Source: Nitrosopumilus sp. (GTDB lineage Archaea > Thermoproteota > Nitrososphaeria > Nitrososphaerales > Nitrosopumilaceae). Taken from it: a stretch of DNA of 64,000 nt. Shown one piece after another: positions 1-9,507 of this stretch. Location of the stretch: the NCBI RefSeq assembly GCF_025698945.1, contig NZ_JAILWM010000002.1, positions 1-64,000 on the forward strand. Direction: 5' to 3'. Position numbers and translations under genes: made by a program. Under the pieces are notes generated by a model. The model worked only from the letters and a program-made list of their open reading frames with translations, was not told the DNA's origin and searched no databases. Position 1 is the first letter of the stretch; each line of letters opens with the position of its first letter.

Positions 1-13
1 AAAAAACGACAAT

Positions 14-748
14 ATGACAATCAGATACGAAGCAAATCCACCAAAAATTTTACCTGGAGTAAACACGGATGAATCAGTATCAAAATTTCTCGATAAAATA
101 AAAAGCATATCAAAAAAATGTGATGCAATACACCTTACAGAAAATGTACTTGGTCACCAAAGAGTATCACCAATTGAAGTTGGTAAAAAACTAAAAACAG
201 AAATTCCAAATATTCCTATTACTGTAAGTCTGAGAGTTAGAGACAAAAGTGAGAAAGAGATTTCAGAATATGTAAAAAAATGCATTGATGTAGGTTTTTC
301 TGGAATTTTAATCCTAATGGGAGATCCATCACAAACTGGAACTCCAGATTCAGGCCAATTCCCAAGTACAGTACTAAAGAGACTAAGAGATGAAAAAATA
401 GATTCTAAAATTGATTTGTACCTTTCCATTTCAAATAACCCAGATTTTACAAAAATTTCAAAAAAGTTAGATGCTAAACCCAAAGGATTCATGACTCAAG
501 TAATTCAAAAAATAGAACAAGTTCAAAATCTCGTAGATAATCTTAAAGGATTTTCAATAATTCCAATTATTTTATTTCCTTCAGAAAAAAATGAAAAATC
601 AGCAAAATTTTTGAATTTAGATTTTGCATCCTATAATCAAAATTTTGAAGAGTTTGTAAAAAAAATTCATGATTTGACGGGGGATGTTTTAATTACATCT
701 CCAAATGATTTTAATGGCTTGAATGAATTTTTGCAAAAAAATAGTTAG
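14..748 (+). CDS. Methylenetetrahydrofolate reductase-like protein (MetF family)
   Basis: A 244-residue TIM-barrel-like protein. The early segment HLTENVLGHQRVSP and the ILILMGDPSQTGTP segment near residue 100 resemble the folate/FAD-binding barrel of MetF, which has GD at the same place. MetF reduces methylene-tetrahydrofolate to methyl-tetrahydrofolate, the methyl donor for methionine synthase. It is shorter than bacterial MetF (about 290 residues). The neighbour supports the call: it ends convergently, with a 4-bp overlap, against the cobalamin-dependent methionine synthase gene. The physiological C1 carrier (folate or a pterin analogue) cannot be told from sequence. The start is the first ATG in the window, so an upstream start cannot be fully excluded. 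Confidence 0.68.
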   Translation: MTIRYEANPPKILPGVNTDESVSKFLDKIKSISKKCDAIHLTENVLGHQRVSPIEVGKKLKTEIPNIPITVSLRVRDKSEKEISEYVKKCIDVGFSGILILMGDPSQTGTPDSGQFPSTVLKRLRDEKIDSKIDLYLSISNNPDFTKISKKLDAKPKGFMTQVIQKIEQVQNLVDNLKGFSIIPIILFPSEKNEKSAKFLNLDFASYNQNFEEFVKKIHDLTGDVLITSPNDFNGLNEFLQKNS

Positions 749-3243
749 AGAACAAAATATTTTGCATCAGGATGATGAACAACTATTGCTGCAGTAGATT
801 GTTCAGGAATTATCTGTCCAGATTCAGTTAATGTCATTCCAGACTTTTCAGGTTGCAATAATTTCCATACCAAGTGATGTTGTGCAACATCAGGACAACT
901 GGGGAATCCCCAGCTATATCTTAAACCACCTTTTTCTAAATTCATTTCAGATTTTATTTTACGATTTACCCATTCTGCCAAAGCTTCTGCAACTTCTACG
1001 GCTAATCCATGCAGATAATATGCATCAGTATACTTGTCTTCCTTATTCCACTGTTCAATGATTTGTGCTACTTTATTCCCAACAGTTACAGATTGAAATG
1101 CAACAATATCATTTTCACCAAAATAATCTGTCAGACATAGGTGATCAGGTTTTGTAGAACGAGGAAATTCCAATTCCACATCCTCCCCGTGAGGATTCTC
1201 TACTAGTAATTTTCTATTTTTGTTATGACATTTGAAATAACCATAAACAATTTGGGGTTCAAAGAGTTTTTCTCTAATTATGCGCATCTTCCATTCTGTT
1301 AGAATCTGCTCATGATCATCTTCAGATGCAGAGCCTGCCTTTCCTCTCAACCCCCAAGATAATTTGAATAATGATTTTTTATCAATCATAGTCCAAACTT
1401 CTGCCATATTGATTTGATCGAATGTTAATCGAATTGGTTCTCCAATTGTTTTTAGAGTAGGGGCAGGTACAGGCTTTATATCACTTTTAGGAAGTGTGTC
1501 AGGATCTATGGATGCAGTAGATTTTTCTTTCCAATTTTCTAGTTTTATTTTCCAATCAGCTAAAAGTTTTGGTTTGTCATCTGAAATTAAAACATCCATT
1601 GTTTTTAGTCCTTCAAACATAGTATTACAATAAAAAACACCTGGCTCATAGATGCCACCATCTTTTGCGATTCGATTGATATAGTTGCTGTTAATTGCAG
1701 CACCTCCACAAAGAATAGGAATAGTCATTTTATTTTTCCTAGCATGTTCTACAAAAAACTGCATTTGTTTTGATGTAGAAACTAATAATGCAGATAAACC
1801 AATAGCGTCAGGTTTTACCTCATCAATTTTTTCTATGAATTTTTGTAATGGCACTTGTTTGCCTAGATCATATACTGAATAACCATTATTTTGAAAAATT
1901 GTTTTTACCAAATTTTTTCCAATATCATGAACATCACCATAAACTGTTCCCAGAACTAGTTTGCCTTTGCTAGTTCCTTCCTCTTTAACTAGATACTTTT
2001 CTAATTCTCCAACTGCAGCCTTCATACATTCAGCAGATTTGAGAACAAATGGCAAAATTAATTCCCCTGCACCAAACTTGTCACCAACTTCCTTCATTGC
2101 AGGAAGTAGATCTTCATTTAGAATTTTAATTGCCCCATCATGTGTTAATTCTTTAGGAGCATCAAGGGACAAAATACCATCATTATCTTTTATGATTTCA
2201 GGTTTTCCAATTTTATCAGCTATTGCCGCTACAACATCATTTTGAATTCCATCTTTTAGGCGATTTACGATTCTAAAATTTGCACGTTTTCCAGCAGGCC
2301 AAGAAGGATCAACATCTACTTTTTTAGATTCAGTAGTCCCTTGCGGACCTGTTTTTTCAAAATAGGAAATTAAATCAGATAATGCATTGGGATGAGTATT
2401 AAAGATCAGATCTTCTGCTAATTTTTTCTCTTTATCATCAATTTCACCATATGGAATTATTTCTTTGGCATTAACAATTGCAGAATCCAATCCAATTTTT
2501 ACAGCATGATACAAAAATACAGAGTTGAGAATCTTTCTAGCGTATGGGGCCAACCCAAAACTGATGTTACTTAAACCCAATGTTGTAAATGAATTTGGAA
2601 ATTTTTCTTTTACTAGTCGTATTCCTTCTAAAGTGTTTTTTCCTGCATCAAGAAATTCATCCTCACCAGTAGCTAAAGTAAATGTTAAAACATCAAAAAT
2701 AAATTGTTCAATCTTTAAACCATATTTTTTTCCTGTCTCATAAAGTAATTCTGCAGTTTCTACTTTTTGCTGAGGAGTCTTTGCCATTCCGTTTGGCCCA
2801 ATGCATAATGCAATTGCAGGTAAACCATATTTTGCCATTAAAGGTGCTAATTTTTTGAATCTACTCCCATCACCTTCAAGATTAATGGAATTAATTATGG
2901 GTCTTCCAGGAATTTGTTTTACAGCTGCTTCTATTACTTCAGGATCAGTTGAATCAATTACTAGAGGTGCATCAATTTCTAAACTTAATCGTTTTACAAG
3001 ATTTAACATGAATGTTAATTCATCAGATCTTTCAGTTGTTGCAACACACACATCAAGACAATGTGCTCCATCCTCAACTTGAGCACGAGCTAAATCAACT
3101 AGTCCATCATAATCATCATTCAAAACAAGTTGTTTGGCTTTACGTGAGCCTTGAGTGTTAATTCTTTCACCAATAATTAATGGTGCAGGAATTTGTTTTA
3201 ATTCAACTGCCTTTAATGCAGAACTAACTCTAGGAACATTCAA
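745..3243 (-). CDS. metH: Methionine synthase, pterin-, B12- and activation-domain subunit (split MetH)
   Basis: This 832-residue protein corresponds to MetH without its N-terminal homocysteine domain. In order it has a pterin-binding barrel (about residues 20-290, with VIDSTDPEVIEAA), a cobalamin cap, a B12-binding Rossmann domain with the DVHDIG motif whose His is the lower cobalt ligand, and a C-terminal SAM-binding activation domain (RYSWGFPSCPD). It transfers methyl from methyl-tetrahydrofolate through cobalamin to homocysteine, and the activation domain reactivates oxidised cobalamin. The homocysteine domain is the separate upstream gene, 32 bp away in the same operon. No in-frame ATG is near the start; TTG at 3243 is preceded by GGTGAT nine bases upstream, which supports it. 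Confidence 0.92.
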   Translation of the reverse strand: MNVPRVSSALKAVELKQIPAPLIIGERINTQGSRKAKQLVLNDDYDGLVDLARAQVEDGAHCLDVCVATTERSDELTFMLNLVKRLSLEIDAPLVIDSTDPEVIEAAVKQIPGRPIINSINLEGDGSRFKKLAPLMAKYGLPAIALCIGPNGMAKTPQQKVETAELLYETGKKYGLKIEQFIFDVLTFTLATGEDEFLDAGKNTLEGIRLVKEKFPNSFTTLGLSNISFGLAPYARKILNSVFLYHAVKIGLDSAIVNAKEIIPYGEIDDKEKKLAEDLIFNTHPNALSDLISYFEKTGPQGTTESKKVDVDPSWPAGKRANFRIVNRLKDGIQNDVVAAIADKIGKPEIIKDNDGILSLDAPKELTHDGAIKILNEDLLPAMKEVGDKFGAGELILPFVLKSAECMKAAVGELEKYLVKEEGTSKGKLVLGTVYGDVHDIGKNLVKTIFQNNGYSVYDLGKQVPLQKFIEKIDEVKPDAIGLSALLVSTSKQMQFFVEHARKNKMTIPILCGGAAINSNYINRIAKDGGIYEPGVFYCNTMFEGLKTMDVLISDDKPKLLADWKIKLENWKEKSTASIDPDTLPKSDIKPVPAPTLKTIGEPIRLTFDQINMAEVWTMIDKKSLFKLSWGLRGKAGSASEDDHEQILTEWKMRIIREKLFEPQIVYGYFKCHNKNRKLLVENPHGEDVELEFPRSTKPDHLCLTDYFGENDIVAFQSVTVGNKVAQIIEQWNKEDKYTDAYYLHGLAVEVAEALAEWVNRKIKSEMNLEKGGLRYSWGFPSCPDVAQHHLVWKLLQPEKSGMTLTESGQIIPEQSTAAIVVHHPDAKYFVL

Positions 3244-3275
3244 TATTATAAAATCACCACAGTTTTTCTAAATAC

Positions 3276-4238
3276 TTAACTCTCTATAGAGTTGGCTCTT
3301 TCGTCAATTACTTTTCGTAGTTCTTTAATGTGTTCAGGATTTGTACCGCAGCAGCCACCAATTATTCGAACTTTTTTGTACTGATCAAGAAAATCACTTA
3401 ATGCCTCACCCATCTTTTCAGGAGTCATTTTGTAAACTGCTTGTCCACCTTGATTTTCAGGCATACCAGCATTTGGAACAACTAGCAAATTATGTTCATT
3501 TTGCTCATTTAGCCACTGTACACTAGGATTCATCTCAATTGGACCAGTAGAGCAGTTCAGACCAAAAACATCAATCCCCATATCTGAAACCGTGGTATAT
3601 GCTGCTTGGATATTTGTTCCAAGTAACATTTTTCCGTATTGATCTAAAGTAGTGTTTGCAATAATCGGAACTTTCTTTCCTGTTTTCTCCATTGCATTAT
3701 GACATGCTTCAATTATCAGTTTTACTTCCAATATATCCTGACTAGTTTCAATTAGTAATGCATCCACTCCTCCAAGAATTAATCCTTCAGCTTGTAACTC
3801 AAATGCAATTCTTAATTCATCAAGGGGTTTTTGTCCCAAGTCAGGATCATTTGAGCTTGGCAAATATCCAGATGGGCCCATAGAACCTATTACATATCGA
3901 GGTTTGTCAGAATATTCTTCACAAACTTCACAAGCTAATTTTGCTATCTTTTTGTTAAATTCTACAGTTTGATCGCCAAAACCATATTCATCTAATTTTA
4001 TTTTATTTGAGCCAAAAGAATTTGTTTCAATACAATCAGCTCCTGCATCTAAATAATTTCTATGGATTTGTTTAATCCATTCAGGATGTGTAAGTATTAG
4101 ACCGTCATTAAAGCCATCTTGATTATTTGGAAAGTCTTCAGGTTTTGGATCATATTTTTGAATCTCAGTACCCATAGCACCATCAAAAAGTAAAATACGG
4201 TTTTTTAATGCATCATTAAATGGTTCTTTAGCAGACAA
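3276..4238 (-). CDS. Homocysteine S-methyltransferase domain protein (MetH N-terminal unit)
   Basis: A 320-residue homocysteine methyltransferase barrel. It opens with LLFDGAMGTEIQ, typical of the MetH N-terminus, and carries the zinc cysteines in GLNCSTGP and GGCCGTNP. In bacterial MetH this domain binds homocysteine through Zn and is fused to the rest of the enzyme. Here it is a separate gene immediately upstream of the remaining domains, with the same orientation and a 32-bp gap, so the two products probably form one methionine synthase. The divergent gene is an MFS transporter at 4351. A betaine or S-methylmethionine methyltransferase is a less likely reading given the neighbour. Confidence 0.9.
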   Translation of the reverse strand: MSAKEPFNDALKNRILLFDGAMGTEIQKYDPKPEDFPNNQDGFNDGLILTHPEWIKQIHRNYLDAGADCIETNSFGSNKIKLDEYGFGDQTVEFNKKIAKLACEVCEEYSDKPRYVIGSMGPSGYLPSSNDPDLGQKPLDELRIAFELQAEGLILGGVDALLIETSQDILEVKLIIEACHNAMEKTGKKVPIIANTTLDQYGKMLLGTNIQAAYTTVSDMGIDVFGLNCSTGPIEMNPSVQWLNEQNEHNLLVVPNAGMPENQGGQAVYKMTPEKMGEALSDFLDQYKKVRIIGGCCGTNPEHIKELRKVIDERANSIES

Positions 4239-4350
4239 TTAAATTTCAAAATGTTCTTGGAGAGTTTAACTCTTTTCAGAAAAATCCACAAAGATTCAGG
4301 TTAATGACACGTATATTGAAATTAGGTAAAAAGTAGATGCAGTTACATTT

Positions 4351-5448
4351 ATGCAAAAGATTCAAGTGAATAACCTAGTTCGTAGTGCAACCTTCTTTCA
4401 ACATGCAGGAATCTCAATAATTTTTGTTTTCATGCCTTTAATTGCAAAGGGAGTTACCGAATCCATATTTGAGATTGGGCTCTTAGTAGCATCATTTAGT
4501 TTTTCCCAAATTTTATCAGAAATTTACTTTGGAAGACATTCAGATAAGAGAGGAACCAGGCTCAAATTTATCAGACTAGGCTTCATTGGTTGTGCCATTG
4601 CATTTGGATTGCATTATTTTGCCGATGATCTTGGAATGTTCTTTCTTGTTAGAATAGCAGCAGGAATTGCTAGTGGAATTATGATTCCTGCAATGATTGC
4701 ATACACCTATGAGGCAAATATTGATAAAAAAAGAGCAGCAACGGTAATTTCATTTCATGCACTTGGATGGCTTGCAGGAATTGCAGCTGCAGGATTTGCT
4801 AACGATCTTAAATTAATTTTCATAATTAGTTCATTATCTTTTGTTATTGGATTTTTGTTTACAATAAAACTACCAAACCCTCAACAAGAAAAGGAATTAA
4901 CACCGGGAACTACAAAAAAAGTAATTTCTAAAAACAAGTATCTTTTTTCATCATTACTACTTCGACATATTGGTGCAGCTGCTGTTTGGACTATACTTCC
5001 AATATTATTAATGGAGAGACTAGGGGCAGAACTTTATCAAATATCAATTGTTTATGTTGCAAATACACTGACAGCATTTATTTTGATGAATGTCATGGCA
5101 AGTAAAATTAATCTCTCAAATGTAACAAAATTTAAAATTGGAATTGGGTGCACAACTTTCGTCTTTATTGGATTAGCATTTATTACAGATTGGTGGATGG
5201 CAATGCCATTTATGTCACTAGTGGGAGGAACATGGGCATTTTTATTCATTGGAGGAAATTTTCATCTAATGGAAAATAATCCTCGTTCCACATCAACTGG
5301 GATATTTAGTTCAACAATATCTATTGCTACAGTAGTTGGTCCTGTAGTTGCAGGAAGTATTGCATTTCTATTTGATTACACTGCAGTAATGTATTTTGCA
5401 ATTGCAATAATCATTTGTGCATTTGGCATTTCATTAAAAATCAAGTAG
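4351..5448 (+). CDS. MFS transporter
   Basis: A 365-residue, very hydrophobic protein with about 11-12 predicted membrane segments. The loop GRHSDKRGTRLKFIR near residue 65 matches the major facilitator signature between helices 2 and 3. The substrate is unknown. It is transcribed away from the methionine synthase operon and ends 11 bp from the convergent ABC permease gene. A second MFS gene of similar size lies at 30325. Confidence 0.85.
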   Translation: MQKIQVNNLVRSATFFQHAGISIIFVFMPLIAKGVTESIFEIGLLVASFSFSQILSEIYFGRHSDKRGTRLKFIRLGFIGCAIAFGLHYFADDLGMFFLVRIAAGIASGIMIPAMIAYTYEANIDKKRAATVISFHALGWLAGIAAAGFANDLKLIFIISSLSFVIGFLFTIKLPNPQQEKELTPGTTKKVISKNKYLFSSLLLRHIGAAAVWTILPILLMERLGAELYQISIVYVANTLTAFILMNVMASKINLSNVTKFKIGIGCTTFVFIGLAFITDWWMAMPFMSLVGGTWAFLFIGGNFHLMENNPRSTSTGIFSSTISIATVVGPVVAGSIAFLFDYTAVMYFAIAIIICAFGISLKIK

Positions 5449-5459
5449 AAGATAGAAGA

Positions 5460-6227
5460 TTATCTCAATCCCCATCGTGACATTACTTTATGTTCTAATC
5501 TCTTGAATATGAGACCATCAATTACAAGACCAATTCCCATAATCACAAGCATTATTGCAATTACCTGTGAGACATCAGTTAGAGAACGCCCAGCATTTAA
5601 CAAAAAGCCCAATCCTAGGAATGAAAATAGTAGTTCGGCACCTATCACACCTCTCCAGGCAAATGCCCATCCTTGCTTGAATCCTGAAATCATGTATGGA
5701 AATGCTGCTGGTATCAAAACAGCAGTAATCAATTGAGTGCCCTTAGCACCCATATTTCTTGCAGCCTCAATAAAGTGAGGATTAATGTTTTTGACACCAG
5801 TGTAGGTGTTAATAGTTACAGCAAAAATTGCACCAATTGCCGTAACAAAAATTATTCCACCATCAGTTAATCCAAACCAAAGTATTGCAAGTGGAACCCA
5901 TGCAATTGATGGAATTGATTGTAATCCCAATACAAGTGAACCAACAGTTTGATTTACAACTTCTACTCTTGCCATAAATATTCCCAACACAACACCACCT
6001 ACAATAGCTATAGCAAGTCCAATTGCTAATCGCCACATACTTGTTGCAATTCCATAAAATAAACTACCATCAGATGCACCATATGCTAAATCTTCAGCTA
6101 CCTCATATGGAGATGGAAAAATGTTATCAGGCCAAAGTCCAGACATAGAAATTACTTGCCAGACCACTATTATTCCAATGTAAAATGCAATTCTATGAGG
6201 AGTAAAATTTTTTGCCATCAGAATCAC
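5460..6227 (-). CDS. ABC transporter permease, NitT/TauT family
   Basis: A 255-residue inner-membrane permease with about six membrane segments. The cytoplasmic loop EAARNMGAKGTQLITAVLIPAAFP is the EAA motif that contacts the ATPase. The family (SsuC/TauC/NrtB) imports nitrate, sulfonates, taurine, cyanate, thiamine precursors or similar; the substrate cannot be read here. It is the last gene of a three-gene operon (binding protein, ATPase, permease) with 4-bp overlaps. The frame can begin at GTG 6227, overlapping the upstream stop, or at ATG 6218. GTGAT lies just before the ATG, so 6218 is also plausible. Confidence 0.88.
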   Translation of the reverse strand: MILMAKNFTPHRIAFYIGIIVVWQVISMSGLWPDNIFPSPYEVAEDLAYGASDGSLFYGIATSMWRLAIGLAIAIVGGVVLGIFMARVEVVNQTVGSLVLGLQSIPSIAWVPLAILWFGLTDGGIIFVTAIGAIFAVTINTYTGVKNINPHFIEAARNMGAKGTQLITAVLIPAAFPYMISGFKQGWAFAWRGVIGAELLFSFLGLGFLLNAGRSLTDVSQVIAIMLVIMGIGLVIDGLIFKRLEHKVMSRWGLR

Positions 6228-6988
6228 TCTTTACTTTTCTTTACCTCAGGTCGTAATTCTGCTAAAATGTCTTGTTGGAATTTTAATAATGATTCATCTT
6301 GAGTGACTCTGGGTCTTGGGAAATTATTTTCAACTTCTTTTTTAATTATTGACGGACGGTTAGTAAAAATTGCAACTTTAGTTCCAAGGACTGCAGCTTC
6401 TGCAACATTATGAGTTACAAATAGAATTGTTTTCTTTGTTTTTTCCCAAATCAATTGCATTTCAACTAACAATAAATCGCGAGTTTGTGCATCAAGTGCT
6501 GCAAATGGCTCATCCATTAACAGTACATCAGGATCCATTACAAGAGCTCTCGCAATAGCTACACGTTGTTTCATTCCAGTTGAAAGTTGAAATGTGTAAG
6601 AGTCTGCAAATTTGGTTAGCTGCATCATATCCAGATATCTATTGGATATCTTTGCTCGCTCATCTTTTGGAATTCCAGCCATCTTTAGTCCAAATTCTAC
6701 ATTATCCTGAACTTTGAGCCAAGGAAATAATGCACCTTCTTGGAAGACCATAATTCTCTCAGGACCGGTTTCACCAACTGGTCTACCATCAAATAGAATT
6801 TGGCCTTCATCAGGAGTTTCCAAGCCTGCAACGATTCGTAAAAAGGTAGATTTTCCACATCCTGATGGTCCAACTAAGCATACAAAATCACCAGCTTCTA
6901 CCTGTAGATTTACACCTCCAAGTGCCTTTAGTTTGTGTGAATCATGGGCAAAATATTTTACAATATTTTTTGCTTCAAGTTTAGTCAT
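6224..6988 (-). CDS. ABC transporter ATP-binding protein, NitT/TauT family
   Basis: A 254-residue ABC ATPase. Walker A is GPSGCGKST (about residue 40), Q-loop FQEGALFPW, signature LSTGMKQR, Walker B VLLMDEP and switch His in VTHN. The FQEGALFPW segment is typical of the SsuB/TauB/NrtD branch. It drives import through the permease encoded downstream. The start ATG overlaps the stop of the binding-protein gene and its own stop overlaps the permease start, so the three are translationally coupled. Confidence 0.92.
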   Translation of the reverse strand: MTKLEAKNIVKYFAHDSHKLKALGGVNLQVEAGDFVCLVGPSGCGKSTFLRIVAGLETPDEGQILFDGRPVGETGPERIMVFQEGALFPWLKVQDNVEFGLKMAGIPKDERAKISNRYLDMMQLTKFADSYTFQLSTGMKQRVAIARALVMDPDVLLMDEPFAALDAQTRDLLLVEMQLIWEKTKKTILFVTHNVAEAAVLGTKVAIFTNRPSIIKKEVENNFPRPRVTQDESLLKFQQDILAELRPEVKKSKE

Positions 6989-8010
6989 TTAGTTAAATTT
7001 ACCTCCAAAGTGTCAGTATCAAAATAATAAAAAATATTAGTCAAGTCATATCCATTTCGTCCCAAGTAACCAAGTGCATCTGCTTTTTCTGCAAACGAAT
7101 AAACAGAGTTTGGAAGGGGGTTAGAAGTAATTACCAAATTAGATAGAGCAGTATCAATTACTTCATCAGACATTGATTTTCCCAAATGTGATTTTATAAA
7201 ATCATTAAATATGATTCTTGTTTCAATAGGATTCTCATTAATCCACATTACAGTTTCTTGATGTGATTCTAAGAAATTAATTGCTAATGCAGGATTTTTT
7301 TTAACAAAATCAGTATTTGCAATTAAAAGAACAGTAGTAAATTCATTATTTGGCCATAAATCCTCTTCATAGAATAATCGTTTTCCATCAAGTTCAGTTT
7401 CTAAAATTGTGGCCCATGGTTCTGCAACCCAGGCACCATCAATTTCTCCTTTTACAAATAATGTATAGATGTCAGGGTTTGGAATATTATAGATTATTAC
7501 AGAACCTCCTTTTTCTGCAGGTTTTAATCCATGTTCAGAGATAAAAGTTCGCAAAGAAACATCTTGAGTATTACCAATTTGTGGAGCAGCTATTTTTTTA
7601 CCTCTAAAATCAGAAGCATTATTAATTTCTGAATTTGGATGAACAATAAAGCTGGCACCACCACTTGCAGCACCAGAAAGAATTCTGATGTTATGGTTTT
7701 CAGATTTTAAATATCCATTAATTGCAGGAATTGGTCCAACATATGCAAAATCAATTGAATTCGCAAATAATGATTCAATTACTTGTGGCCCACTATCAAA
7801 AACTCTAGTTTCAATTTTTATCTCATTACCAATTTTATTTGCAAAGAATCCTTTTTCAATTCCAACAATAGGTACTGCGTGTCCTATATTTGGAAAAAAA
7901 GCAATTCTAATCTTTTCAGTAGACGATTTATCAGAATTTTGAGAAATAATAAGCGCAGAAATCAATGCAACACCTACAATTCCTGCTACAAGTACCGATC
8001 TATTTTTCAT
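6985..8010 (-). CDS. ABC transporter substrate-binding protein, NMT1/TauA-like
   Basis: A 341-residue extracytoplasmic binding protein. Residues 1-25 form a single hydrophobic segment that could be a signal peptide or membrane anchor; there is no lipobox cysteine. The mature part begins with IRIAFFPNIGHAVPIVGIEKGFF and contains FVGPIPAIN- and AWVAEPWA-type stretches, typical of the NMT1/TauA fold for nitrate, sulfonate, taurine or aminopyrimidine ligands. First gene of the importer operon. The ligand remains unknown. Confidence 0.85.
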   Translation of the reverse strand: MKNRSVLVAGIVGVALISALIISQNSDKSSTEKIRIAFFPNIGHAVPIVGIEKGFFANKIGNEIKIETRVFDSGPQVIESLFANSIDFAYVGPIPAINGYLKSENHNIRILSGAASGGASFIVHPNSEINNASDFRGKKIAAPQIGNTQDVSLRTFISEHGLKPAEKGGSVIIYNIPNPDIYTLFVKGEIDGAWVAEPWATILETELDGKRLFYEEDLWPNNEFTTVLLIANTDFVKKNPALAINFLESHQETVMWINENPIETRIIFNDFIKSHLGKSMSDEVIDTALSNLVITSNPLPNSVYSFAEKADALGYLGRNGYDLTNIFYYFDTDTLEVNLTK

Positions 8011-8051
8011 AAAACAGCGTTATATTTGACCGTTAAATAATCATCGAATTT

Positions 8052-8063
8052 TAGCTTAAGCTA
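8052..8063. promoter_or_regulatory. Palindrome TAGCTTAAGCTA between divergent genes
   Basis: A perfect 12-bp palindrome sits 41 bp upstream of the ABC binding-protein start and 80 bp upstream of argG, in their divergent intergenic space. It has the same half-site (TAGCTTA/TAAGCTA) that recurs in the 54-64 kb intergenic regions. A regulator site is inferred; none has been shown. Confidence 0.4.
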
Positions 8064-8143
8064 GTCAAAGATGTTTCCAAATTAATTCAATTCCAGCCGT
8101 ATCACAAAAGATAAATTCCAAATTACGACGGAAAAGATGTTTT

Positions 8144-9343
8144 ATGACTCAAAAAGGAATTCTTGCATTTTCTGGTGGACTAGATACATCAGTTGTTGTA
8201 AAATATTTACAAGAAGAACATGACATGGATGTAATTACAGTTACAGTGGATGTTGGACAAGGAGATGATAATAAAAAAATTGCAGCAAAGGCAAAAAAGT
8301 TAGGTGTAAAAAAACATTACAACATTGATGCAAGAAAAGAATTTGTCAAAGACTATATTTTCCCATCAATTAAGGCAAATGCATTATATCAAAAAAAATA
8401 TTGTCTTGCAACAGCTCTTGCAAGACCATTGATTGCTGAAAAAGTTTTAGAGATTGCAAAAAAAGAAAAAGTCACATCACTTGCACATGGATGTTCGGGA
8501 AAAGGAAATGACCAAGTTCGTTTTGATATTACACTAAGGTCTGGATCTGATCTTCCAATCATTGCACCAATTCGAGATAAGAATTTGGATAGAGTTACAG
8601 AATTAAAGTTTGCAAAAAAACATGGAATAGAAATTGATTCTGTTGCAAAAAAATTCAGTATTGATCAAAATTTATGGGGACGTGCAATTGAAGGAGGAGT
8701 TTTAGAGGATCCATACAATGAACCACCAGATGATGCATTCATTTGGGTTAAAACAAAAAACTTACCTGATAAACCAACCTATCTAGAAATTAAATTTGAT
8801 AAAGGAATTCCAGTAGCAGTAGATGGTAAAATTATGGAATCACAAAAATTAATAGAGTATGTAAACAAAAAAGCAGGTTCTGCTGGGGTTGGAATAGTTG
8901 ATCATATTGAAGACAGAGTTGTCGGAATAAAATCAAGAGAAGTATATGAAACTCCTGCTGCAACTTGTCTAATTGAAGCACATCAAGATTTAGAAAAGAT
9001 GGTCCATACAAAACATGAAAACAAGTTCAAGTCCTTAATTGATGATGAATGGTCATATTTGGTATACTCAGGATTATGGCAAGATCCTCTAAAAACAGAT
9101 CTGGACGGATTTATTGAGGCATCACAAAAACCCGTATCAGGAACAGTCAAACTCAAGCTATACAAGGGCAGTCTCAGAGTAGTTGGAAGAAAATCAAAAA
9201 ATTCATTGTATAGTCACAATATTGCAACATATGGATCAGAATCAACTTTCGATCAAAGATTAGCTAAAGGATTTGTCGAATTGTGGGGAATGCAATCAAC
9301 AGAAGCTAATAAATTACAAAAGAAAAGGTCAACAAAAACATGA
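8144..9343 (+). CDS. argG: Argininosuccinate synthase
   Basis: A 399-residue ATP pyrophosphatase. The N-terminal SGGLDTS is the PP-loop, and the PYNEPPDDAFIW stretch is characteristic of the family. It condenses citrulline and aspartate with ATP to make argininosuccinate in arginine synthesis. It heads a tightly packed operon. Its stop overlaps the lysW start (ATGA), so it is linked directly to LysW-dependent ornithine synthesis. Full family length. argH is not in this window. Confidence 0.96.
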   Translation: MTQKGILAFSGGLDTSVVVKYLQEEHDMDVITVTVDVGQGDDNKKIAAKAKKLGVKKHYNIDARKEFVKDYIFPSIKANALYQKKYCLATALARPLIAEKVLEIAKKEKVTSLAHGCSGKGNDQVRFDITLRSGSDLPIIAPIRDKNLDRVTELKFAKKHGIEIDSVAKKFSIDQNLWGRAIEGGVLEDPYNEPPDDAFIWVKTKNLPDKPTYLEIKFDKGIPVAVDGKIMESQKLIEYVNKKAGSAGVGIVDHIEDRVVGIKSREVYETPAATCLIEAHQDLEKMVHTKHENKFKSLIDDEWSYLVYSGLWQDPLKTDLDGFIEASQKPVSGTVKLKLYKGSLRVVGRKSKNSLYSHNIATYGSESTFDQRLAKGFVELWGMQSTEANKLQKKRSTKT

Positions 9344-9507
9344 ACTGCCCAGAATGTGACGCAACACTAAACATCCCAGATGATGCCTCAGTTGGAGAAA
9401 TAGTCTCCTGTCCTGATTGTGGTGCCGACTTTGAAATCGCAAAAAAAGACGGATCAAATGTTGAGCTTAAACAAGCAGAAAGCGTAGGCGAAGACTGGGG
9501 AGAGTAA
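9340..9507 (+). CDS. lysW: LysW amino-group carrier protein, copy 1
   Basis: A 55-residue acidic carrier protein. It has a zinc ribbon from C3/C6 and C24/C27 and ends EDWGE. In known LysW systems the gamma-carboxyl of the final Glu is joined to the amino group of alpha-aminoadipate or glutamate, protecting and presenting it to later enzymes. It overlaps the end of argG (ATGA) and its stop overlaps the next start (TAATG). The neighbouring ArgX-like ligase and argG point to a main role in arginine synthesis. A second copy at 15131 differs at the last residue. Confidence 0.95.
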   Translation: MNCPECDATLNIPDDASVGEIVSCPDCGADFEIAKKDGSNVELKQAESVGEDWGE

